A stretch of DNA of 9,534 bases, from assembly GCA_023132135.1 (NCBI GenBank), contig JAGLYR010000159.1:1-9534 (forward strand). The letters are read 5' to 3'. The notes under the pieces were generated by a model that saw only the letters and a program-made list of their open reading frames with translations, did no database searches and was not told the origin of the DNA. Positions 1 through 5,300 of this stretch are shown piece by piece. The position numbers and the translations under genes are program-made. How positions within the stretch are numbered: position 1 is the first letter of the stretch; every line of letters starts with the position of its first letter. Source of the DNA: Candidatus Eiseniibacteriota bacterium (GTDB lineage: Bacteria; Arandabacterota; Arandabacteria; JAGLYR01).

Positions 1-61
1 TGTAGGTCTCTCTCATACCCTACTCCATGCCGGTTTATCCCGGCGCTCAGTCTGTCCCGAA
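1..61 (-). other. CRISPR trailer (leader-distal flank)
   Basis: This is the sequence beyond the degenerate last repeat, at the left edge of the window. I see no gene in it. It holds a small inverted repeat, GCCGG at 29-33 and CCGGC at 40-44 with a 6-base loop. No T-run follows on either strand, so it is not a convincing terminator. Read on the minus strand, 31-41 is GGGATAAACCG, identical to the 3' end of the canonical E. coli I-E repeat and similar to the end of the local repeat. This may be chance or a decayed repeat. Confidence 0.5.
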
Positions 62-89
62 ATACTATCCCCACGCACGTGGGGAACAG
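62..89 (-). repeat. Degenerate terminal CRISPR repeat
   Basis: Compared with the other five repeats, this copy differs at 62, 63, 65 and 66; the hairpin core and the AACAG end are unchanged. In the transcribed (minus) direction the changes fall in the 3' handle segment, which reads ATAGTAT instead of ATGATCC. New repeats are copied at the leader, so the oldest, leader-distal repeat is free to drift. This is the main evidence for placing the leader at the other end. The hairpin is intact, so Cas6e could still cut here. Confidence 0.9.
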
Positions 90-394
90 GGGATAGCCGT
101 AATCGTCCCAGAGCAAGCCGACGGATCATCCCCACGCACGTGGGGAACAGCCTCCGGTCCTCATCCCACGCGCTCCGGACGTAGGATCATCCCCACGCAC
201 GTGGGGAACAGTTGCCTGTCTCGTAGTCCGTGCGACCTGTCCTCGGATCATCCCCACGCACGTGGGGAACAGACAATGCCGAACTCCGCCAGACCCTCTT
301 CCAGCGGATCATCCCCACGCACGTGGGGAACAGCGGAATCTCGACAGGTTTCTTCGCTCTCCCTACGGATCATCCCCACGCACGTGGGGAACAG
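62..394 (-). CRISPR. Type I-E CRISPR array, 6 repeats and 5 spacers
   Basis: Six 28-bp repeats start at 62, 123, 184, 245, 306 and 367. The period is exactly 61 bp, leaving five 33-bp spacers (90-122, 151-183, 212-244, 273-305, 334-366), all different. On the + strand the repeat begins GGATCATCCCC and ends GTGGGGAACAG. The five repeats from 123 to 394 are identical; the one at 62-89 differs at four bases of its left end. On the minus strand the repeat forms a 7-bp stem, TCCCCAC / GTGGGGA, around a GTGC loop. Cas6e cutting at the 3' base of the stem, as in E. coli, would leave the 5' handle ATGATCC plus one more base, which is G before four of the five spacers. Degeneracy at the left end, the E. 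coli-like handle and the cas gene direction all favour minus-strand transcription with the leader at 395-476. The 28/33 (or 29/32) geometry is typical of type I-E. Confidence 0.98.
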
Positions 395-476
395 AGCGAC
401 ATCATGCGTCTCGGCTTCTGTGTATCACTACATGTGGTATGCTTCAGTGGTCGAAGAACTGCTTCCTAGTCGGGAT
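395..476 (-). promoter_or_regulatory. Putative CRISPR leader
   Basis: These 82 bases lie between the exonuclease stop codon and the leader-proximal, perfect repeat. Counting gives 41 G+C of 82 (50%). In I-E systems the leader carries the array promoter and the site where Cas1-Cas2 inserts new spacers. I see no strong -35/-10 pair and no clear match to the IHF consensus that E. coli I-E adaptation needs. There is a 12-bp imperfect palindrome centred on ACATGT at 427-438, 32 bases from the first repeat. No terminator separates the exonuclease gene from the array, so cas-operon transcripts could run into it. The leader role is inferred from position and orientation. Confidence 0.6.
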
Positions 477-1295
477 TCACGTCCTTGGTGTATTGCGAGC
501 AATCGCGCGTCTAACAAGGCTTTCCCCCATGGGGTACGCGACCATGCTCTGCTCGATAAGGTACAATACCAGGGATTTCAAAACCCTCGCGTCTTCCTCA
601 TTGTAAGCTACGAGCCGCCTTAAGGCTTGTCCGTCGCCCGCAAGATACTGATACCAGAGTTTAATCGCCTCCATCCCATTTTGAACCGCGCTTGTGCGCT
701 TTGCCATGCCTAGCCGGCGTTCGATTTTCTTCAGACCACCGCTCATTCCTCGAGCACGAAATTCGTGCCACAAATCCAGATGCAGGTCCCCGCCTTTCCA
801 GCCCAAGCGGTGGCGCAGAAAACGCAAGTCGAATGCCTTGCCGTTGAACGTGACGAGGAGCGTCTTCTGATCCAACAACACCGGAGTTTCCTCAATATCT
901 CGGCCGTGGACCAAAACCCGGCAACGCGCCCCGTCGTACAAGGCGACAGTCGTAATCTCGCTCTTGAAGGGGCTCAAACCCGTGGTCTCGATATCAAGGA
1001 ACCACGTCTCGCCTGCCAAACACGGGTAGAGCCGCGAGCGCTCACCGGCCGGCAACCGAACTGCGAACCAGCGCCAGTCCTCGCTGGCTAGCGCCGTTTC
1101 CGCTTCGTCAAGATCCGCCAAGACGTTTGCATGGCGCCTCCGGCTAAGTAAGGTAGCTCCCCGGAGCCGGTAATCTTGCCAGGTCAAGACCCCCCGCGAC
1201 CAGAGCATCTGTTCCGCCGAAAGCCCAAGTTTACCCAACATGCAGAAGCTGGCGCGCAGAATCGCCGCACCGGGATTGTCCGAGCCGGAGGTCAC
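477..1295 (-). CDS. DEDDy 3'-5' exonuclease (YprB/RNase_H_2-like), cas2-linked
   Basis: A 272-residue protein of the RNase H-like exonuclease fold. Exo I is DIETTG at residues 101-106 (D101, E103). Exo II is FNGKAFD at 150-156 (D156). A segment with D174 (HLDLWHEFR) is followed by GLKKIERRLG (187-196), typical of YprB-like proteins. Exo III is Y231-x3-D235 (YNEED), making this the Tyr (DEDDy) subclass rather than DnaQ-type DEDDh. The N-terminal 45 residues (FCMLGKLGLSAEQMLW, then GVLTWQDY) resemble the short helical region that precedes the nuclease in family relatives; there is no signal peptide. The GTG start at 1293-1295 overlaps the cas2 TGA as GTGA, behind a purine-rich stretch (GGAAGGGGGTGAGGA), so it is translationally coupled to cas2. 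It is the last gene before the leader. By analogy with DnaQ-like domains fused to Cas2 in some I-E systems, which trim prespacers, I infer a role in prespacer end processing. Activity and strand or substrate choice are unproven. Confidence 0.88.
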   Translation of the reverse strand: MTSGSDNPGAAILRASFCMLGKLGLSAEQMLWSRGVLTWQDYRLRGATLLSRRRHANVLADLDEAETALASEDWRWFAVRLPAGERSRLYPCLAGETWFLDIETTGLSPFKSEITTVALYDGARCRVLVHGRDIEETPVLLDQKTLLVTFNGKAFDLRFLRHRLGWKGGDLHLDLWHEFRARGMSGGLKKIERRLGMAKRTSAVQNGMEAIKLWYQYLAGDGQALRRLVAYNEEDARVLKSLVLYLIEQSMVAYPMGESLVRRAIARNTPRT

Positions 1296-1591
1296 TCCTC
1301 ACCCCCTTCCTGCTCTCGCCAAGCCTCGGCCACAAGATGCAGACCGCACTCGCGCACGGGCTTGCGGTTTGTGTCACCGAAGGACTGGATTTCAAAACCC
1401 TGGCTGCCGCCATGGGATACGATCACAAGAAGTCCAAGCTTCGGCGCGTTGCGCAGCACGTACTGCAGTACGTTCTCGCGGGTGCGCCTGTTGACCGTGC
1501 CAACGAATACGTTCGGCCGCGGCTCGATAAACCAGCGCTTTAGCAAACCCCGGATAGCCGGGGGAGTATCGTTGGCGACGATCACGGTCAT
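1292..1591 (-). CDS. cas2: Cas2 (type I-E, Cas2e)
   Basis: A 99-residue protein matching the E. coli-type Cas2: MTVIVANDTPPAIRG at the start, NVFVGTVNRRTREN at 27-40 and GFEIQSFGDTNRKPV at 65-79. A Cas2 dimer bridges two Cas1 dimers to form the integrase that inserts 33-bp prespacers at the leader-repeat junction; in I-E it acts mainly as a scaffold. The ATG at 1589-1591 overlaps the cas1 TGA as ATGA, with AAGGAG about 8 bases upstream. The same reading frame is open well upstream inside cas1, but homology begins exactly at this ATG. There is no fused nuclease domain; a short acidic tail (REQEGGEE) ends the protein and the separate exonuclease gene follows with a 4-base overlap. Confidence 0.97.
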   Translation of the reverse strand: MTVIVANDTPPAIRGLLKRWFIEPRPNVFVGTVNRRTRENVLQYVLRNAPKLGLLVIVSHGGSQGFEIQSFGDTNRKPVRECGLHLVAEAWREQEGGEE

Positions 1592-2421
1592 GACAGAAGC
1601 TCCTTGATGTCCGCAGGCAGGCGCCGCAGGATATGTTTCTCCTCGATCTTGGCCTTGAGAAGCGTCAAAGCGTCCTTCTCCGTGGCCTCGGGATTGACAC
1701 TGATGGCGTGGAATGCCGCCTCCAGTGTCGTCTCCGGCTTGTAGATGTCCGCCATGTCGAAGACAAACGGCAGGGTGCCCGCCGAGTGGATGAACCCCAG
1801 TGTCGGCAAATATCCCATCGAACAAACCACAGCCGTGGTGAGCGCGTACAGCGCTGCGTTCGTAGCCGAGACAGCGCGGTTGATGTTGTCCGCGAGATCC
1901 CACCTGTCCGGGTTGTAGTTGCGGCCCTTCCAAGTAACGCCATAGCGCGCTCCCATCTCCTGATACAGCGCCTTGACGCGCCTTCCCTCCATACCTCGCA
2001 GTTCGTCGATCTTCTTCTCCGCCACAACCGACTCGGGGAATCGCTTCGCGAACATCCGGCGGGCAATCTGCATGCGCTTCGTACGGTTGGCATGAAGCTC
2101 GGCGTGTCTGCGGGCGTTGGAGTTGTCATGCGTGGCCGACACGCCGCAGGCATAGAATCGCATGCCTTCCTCACCGATCCAGCAGATCGGAGTATTGCAC
2201 TCAGCACATGTCTTGATCGCCGCATGCGTGACGGTCGTGCCCGGCCCGAGCATCAGCACGCTCACTGTGGCCACGGGGATGCGCAGGACCGTCCGATCCG
2301 CGCCGATCCACTTGACCGACGCGTCGTCCACTTCCAGCCGACCGTGCTCCAGGTACAGGGGTGTCCAGCGCTCGCGAGCCAGAGTTAGCGTTTCCAATGG
2401 TGGCTTTTCAAAGATCGGCAC
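1588..2421 (-). CDS. cas1: Cas1 integrase (type I-E)
   Basis: A 277-residue Cas1 (E. coli Cas1 is 305), the metal-dependent integrase of spacer acquisition, working with Cas2. The N-terminal beta domain starts PIFEKPPLETLTLARERW, and the helical catalytic domain carries the expected metal ligands: E145 (RGMEGRR), H212 (GFIHSAG) and D225, with D222 (FVFDMADIYKP). I chose the GTG at 2419-2421 because GGAGG (2428-2432) lies six bases upstream and the family-like sequence begins there. In-frame ATGs at 2443-2448 would add residues that do not look like Cas1 and that overlap cas5e more deeply. With the GTG start it overlaps the end of cas5e by 14 bases, and its TGA overlaps the cas2 ATG. All catalytic residues are present, so it is predicted to be active. 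Confidence 0.97.
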   Translation of the reverse strand: MPIFEKPPLETLTLARERWTPLYLEHGRLEVDDASVKWIGADRTVLRIPVATVSVLMLGPGTTVTHAAIKTCAECNTPICWIGEEGMRFYACGVSATHDNSNARRHAELHANRTKRMQIARRMFAKRFPESVVAEKKIDELRGMEGRRVKALYQEMGARYGVTWKGRNYNPDRWDLADNINRAVSATNAALYALTTAVVCSMGYLPTLGFIHSAGTLPFVFDMADIYKPETTLEAAFHAISVNPEATEKDALTLLKAKIEEKHILRRLPADIKELLS

Positions 2422-3094
2422 TTTCGGCCTCCGCGAAGGGCACATCATCGACGCGCCGCACCGTGAATTCCCGTTTGGCGAAGTCGAGTGGCACATCCAT
2501 GAGCGTGTCTGACCCCGCAGCGAAGTCACTCACTTCGACTACCCTCCTTCGCACGCTGCCGCGGCCGGTGCGAGCAAAGAGGTGTCGGATGGCATCTGCT
2601 TCGCACGGAAACATGCCTTGGTTGACAGGCTGCGCTGGAATGCAACATTTCCGGCCGAGCCAAATGCCCCATTTCGGATTGCGCAAGGCTTCGTCGCAGC
2701 GCTTCAGGAGCGCAGCGCTACCTGTGAGCAACGTGCCGAACTTGGCGTCGGACAAATACTCCCGGTCCGTTAACACTGTGTGGCGGGCAGCACCAGACGC
2801 CTTGCGCGGAATGCTCCATCGCTCGGCCCTGGCATCGTATCCGCCACCTACGGTGTGGTAGTCCATCCAGCATCCGCACTCTCCAAGGCCAAGAACCGTG
2901 ACACCGAGATACGAAGGCGCCAGTTCAGCCAAGCGTGACCGATCTCCTCGGGGGATGCCCATGGCGGCGGCAAGTATCCCAACGATTCCACTTCGTGTCG
3001 GATAGAACAGCGTTGTTCGTCGGTTGAACCGACTCTGGTGGCCCCAAGATTGCATAGGGCCATCCAGCAGCAAAGCCAGGACTGGTTCAGGCAT
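2408..3094 (-). CDS. cas5e: Cas5e, Cascade subunit (CasD)
   Basis: A 228-residue RAMP protein that caps the 5' handle end of the crRNA in Cascade and contacts Cas8e. Family features are LLLDGPMQSWG at 8-18, the TLFYPTRSGIVGILAAAMG block at 28-46, DYHTVGGG at 78-85, EYLSDAKFG at 112-120 and WLGRKCCIPAQP at 145-156. The length is close to E. coli CasD (224). The ATG at 3092-3094 overlaps the cas7e stop by 8 bases (ATGCCTGA), with a GAGGGGG purine run 9 bases upstream. The frame stays open upstream to 3166, but that part lies inside cas7e and has no Cas5 character. The 3' end overlaps cas1. Confidence 0.96.
   Translation of the reverse strand: MPEPVLALLLDGPMQSWGHQSRFNRRTTLFYPTRSGIVGILAAAMGIPRGDRSRLAELAPSYLGVTVLGLGECGCWMDYHTVGGGYDARAERWSIPRKASGAARHTVLTDREYLSDAKFGTLLTGSAALLKRCDEALRNPKWGIWLGRKCCIPAQPVNQGMFPCEADAIRHLFARTGRGSVRRRVVEVSDFAAGSDTLMDVPLDFAKREFTVRRVDDVPFAEAESADL
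2428..2432 (-). promoter_or_regulatory. Shine-Dalgarno deciding the cas1 GTG start
   Basis: GGAGG on the minus strand, six bases before the GTG at 2419-2421. No comparable site precedes the in-frame ATGs at 2443-2448, so this motif supports the shorter 277-residue Cas1. Confidence 0.75.
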
Positions 3095-4139
3095 GGCCGA
3101 GCACCCCCTCGATGAGATCGTCCAGCGAGTTATCCGGAATCCTGAATGCCGTGGCCTGGATACCATAGGTCTTGCTCAACGCGGTGAAGTGATCCTCCAT
3201 TTGTTTGTTCGATTCCTCCACATAGCCGTTGCGGGAACGAACAGGTTTCTCGAAGGCGTTGGCGAGTGATAAGGGTTGCCCGCTGCGGGCAAGCGCGAGG
3301 ACGTTCGCTGGTGGGTTGTGGCCGAGCATGGAGTTGTGGCGCGCGGTCGGGACCGCCAGGATGCAGGCCCGGAGGAAGGCCTCGGCTACTTTCTTGCGTT
3401 CGTCTTCAGAGAAATGGCCGAGATGATCCGGATCGCACAAGAGATCCCAGTTGAGCCCGATGTATCGGTAGTAGCAGGCGGAATTGAACTCAAGCGTTCC
3501 GATGTGCCCCGCGCCCTCCGACTCCTCCGGCTTCAACTCATCCACCGCGGAAAAGAAGTCGATTTCGTTGCTGACCCCGTGCGTGGAGAGCGCGTGGCTG
3601 AACATGCCGGCGCCTTCAAGCATGAGCGTGTGGTCGTCGGCGACCATGCGGCCGAAGATGGCGATGTCCGCATGATCACGAGGTGGAGCTGCCTCAATGG
3701 CTTTCTTGATCGCGCCCTTCTTGACGTCCGCCTTGCCGCCCGTCCGGACCTCGTCGGCAATGGCCTTGGCTATGGCCCGTAACTCTAAAGGCGACAGATA
3801 CAAGGCCACCGAGGTCTTGTGCTCAGCCTTGTGCTTCTTGTCCTGCTTTCCCAAGAACGTCGCCACGGCCTCGGCGCTCTCCCTGGCTTTGTCCACGGGT
3901 ACCCCTTCGGCAACCAGCTTCTCCTGGAGCGGTTCCGCCACGTAGTGACCGCGCTTGCCAGCGAAGAGGGACGGCTGCAATTCGGTCGCCAGTTCCCGGA
4001 TTGCTCTCTTCCAGCACTGGCTGGACACGCGCGCCCGGGGAACACCCCCGAACAACGCCGATTTGGGCGCGCCCACATCATCTCGGTTGAGACATGTCAC
4101 GGGGAAGGAGTGCAGGATGTGAAGTTCGATCAGTTTCAT
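3087..4139 (-). CDS. cas7e: Cas7e, Cascade backbone subunit (Cse4/CasC)
   Basis: A 350-residue protein (E. coli CasC is 363) that assembles in six copies along the crRNA and kinks it every sixth base. The signature LNRDDVGAPKSALFGG at 17-32 runs into RARVSSQCWKRAIR at 35-48. Further family blocks are IAIFGRM at 159-165, GHIGTLEFNSACYYRYI at 211-227 and VPTARHNSMLGHNPPA at 263-278. A lysine-rich stretch at 98-108 (KQDKKHKAEHK) probably lies in an RNA-facing or inserted loop; this is inference. It starts at ATG 4137-4139. The ribosome site is weak (GAAAGGGCGAGACC before ATG). This is the only gene in the operon that does not overlap its upstream neighbour: 28 bases separate it from the cas6e stop. 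Confidence 0.97.
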   Translation of the reverse strand: MKLIELHILHSFPVTCLNRDDVGAPKSALFGGVPRARVSSQCWKRAIRELATELQPSLFAGKRGHYVAEPLQEKLVAEGVPVDKARESAEAVATFLGKQDKKHKAEHKTSVALYLSPLELRAIAKAIADEVRTGGKADVKKGAIKKAIEAAPPRDHADIAIFGRMVADDHTLMLEGAGMFSHALSTHGVSNEIDFFSAVDELKPEESEGAGHIGTLEFNSACYYRYIGLNWDLLCDPDHLGHFSEDERKKVAEAFLRACILAVPTARHNSMLGHNPPANVLALARSGQPLSLANAFEKPVRSRNGYVEESNKQMEDHFTALSKTYGIQATAFRIPDNSLDDLIEGVLGHA

Positions 4140-4167
4140 GGTCTCGCCCTTTCTCGAGTGGATTCAG

Positions 4168-4785
4168 TCACGCATCGTCGCGGACCGGCATGAGCATCAG
4201 CATCCCAAAGCCAAATGCCTTAGCCGAACCGATTCCTTTCGCGAAAGATTCCCGAAATGCCTGCCGGTCCGTCACCCGCAGAACGCCCTCAAAGTCCACG
4301 GCAGCGTGGGTTCCTCGCTGGCCCTTCTTGCGAAAACTCTGCCTGACGGGTGGCGTGAAGGAGACATCTTCCACGGCAAACCCACCTTGCTCGGCTTTGC
4401 GCCTCAGCCATTCGCGCAAAGCCCCCTCGTTATAGATCGCGACCCGCCGGCTGTTCTTCTTGATCTCGCCTTTCTCGTCCAGTGCCGTTCGCTTTACCGT
4501 GGGATTGGCGCGCAGCGAGAAGCGATAGCGGTCGTGAGCTAGAAAGGAATCTGCAATCTCCTTTGTCTCCCATGTGCCCCACGCCGGAGGAGTGGGCTTG
4601 TCTTCAGAGACGATGAACGCCTCAAATCCATCTCGCTTGCGGCCGAACCGCATCAGAAAATCCCGGGTCTGTCCGTCCCTTGTGGGAAAGCTTTCCCACA
4701 AGGCCTGGTGCCAGGCATACGAATCGCAGAGTCGTCTGACAGCGGCTTCCCGCAGTGGGAGCCGCACGCGCGTAAGCCAAGTCAT
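4168..4785 (-). CDS. cas6e: Cas6e crRNA endoribonuclease (Cse3/CasE)
   Basis: A 205-residue endoribonuclease (E. coli CasE is 199) that cuts the repeat hairpin of the array transcript and stays bound to the 3' stem-loop as part of Cascade. Y23 and H26 (DSYAWHQALW, 21-30) sit where the catalytic Tyr23 and His26 of the Thermus enzyme are. LRANPTVKR at 91-99 and the C-terminal glycine-rich loop GIGSAKAFGFG at 184-194 are classic family features. The ATG at 4783-4785 overlaps the cse2 TGA as ATGA; AAGGAGG and a GGGGGTGG run lie upstream. It stands between cse2 and cas7e rather than after cas5e as in E. coli and Thermus. Its expected substrate is the 7-bp stem of the array at 62-394. Confidence 0.97.
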   Translation of the reverse strand: MTWLTRVRLPLREAAVRRLCDSYAWHQALWESFPTRDGQTRDFLMRFGRKRDGFEAFIVSEDKPTPPAWGTWETKEIADSFLAHDRYRFSLRANPTVKRTALDEKGEIKKNSRRVAIYNEGALREWLRRKAEQGGFAVEDVSFTPPVRQSFRKKGQRGTHAAVDFEGVLRVTDRQAFRESFAKGIGSAKAFGFGMLMLMPVRDDA

Positions 4786-5300
4786 GAGCCACCCCCGTCC
4801 TCCTTTGGCGCACCCCAGAACTGCGCGGCCCAAGCGATTTTGGGCCTACCGCCATTCCACCACCAGAAATCCTGGAACAACTGCGTGTAGTTAACCGGAA
4901 CCCCTTTCTGCTTCGCTGCGCGCATTACCTCGCCCACCCGCGAGCAGACTTCCTCGGTGGTCTGGCAAGCGAGCAGGCGGCGAAAACGACTCTCGAAGGA
5001 CGCCAACCCATCCTCAGTCTTACCGCCACCCATAGCAATCCTACGCAGGGTGGCTCCAAGGTTCCCTTCTGCGGCAGCGTCCGGCTGTGTGGCGTAGGCC
5101 GCTGCGACCGTGGTGTAGATGGTGCGAATCCAATCCTTCTCTAGGTCGCACCATCGAGCAATCCATGGCCAAGCCCGGTCCTCAGTTGCCTGGTTCAGAC
5201 CGCGGCGCAGGTTGGCCATGGCCCCTCGGTCGTCCTTCAGCTTTTCCAGTTCAACCAGCAGTTCCTCCGCCCGTCTCCTAACCTCCTCACTCTTGCTCAT
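4782..5300 (-). CDS. cse2: Cse2 (CasB/Cas11e), Cascade small subunit
   Basis: A 172-residue, mostly helical protein (E. coli CasB is about 160). Two copies line the belly of Cascade and stabilise the displaced DNA strand of the R-loop. Family features are RGAMANLRRG at 25-34, FESRFRRLLAC at 102-112 and VNYTQLFQDFWWWN at 136-149. The first 25 residues are highly charged, rich in Glu, Arg and Lys. The ATG at 5298-5300 has the strongest ribosome site in the window (full AAGGAGGTGA, 5304-5313), suggesting high output, as expected for a subunit present in more than one copy. The gene overlaps the cas8e 3' end by 14 bases, and its TGA overlaps the cas6e ATG. Confidence 0.95.
   Translation of the reverse strand: MSKSEEVRRRAEELLVELEKLKDDRGAMANLRRGLNQATEDRAWPWIARWCDLEKDWIRTIYTTVAAAYATQPDAAAEGNLGATLRRIAMGGGKTEDGLASFESRFRRLLACQTTEEVCSRVGEVMRAAKQKGVPVNYTQLFQDFWWWNGGRPKIAWAAQFWGAPKEDGGGS

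Noticed and set aside
29-44. The inverted repeat GCCGG/CCGGC in the trailer as a transcription terminator.
   Set aside because: The stem is only five base pairs and no T-run follows on either strand.
27-623. Plus-strand open frames across the array giving repeated PRTWGT / PTHVGN / PHARGEQ peptides.
   Set aside because: The repetition comes only from translating CRISPR repeats in three frames. Such frames are a well-known false gene call, and they run antisense into the exonuclease gene.
1592-1933. An upstream extension of the cas2 frame to 1933.
   Set aside because: It lies wholly within cas1 and gives a Gly/His-rich peptide without Cas2 features; the ATG at 1591 has AAGGAG and starts at the family N-terminus.
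2422-2529. Longer Cas1 starts, at the in-frame ATGs 2443-2448 or at 2529.
   Set aside because: The added residues do not resemble Cas1 and are coded within cas5e; the GTG at 2421 has an ideally spaced GGAGG.
3229-4542. Many plus-strand frames opposite cas7e and cas6e.
   Set aside because: They are antisense shadows of well-conserved Cas proteins, with no ribosome sites or recognisable domains.
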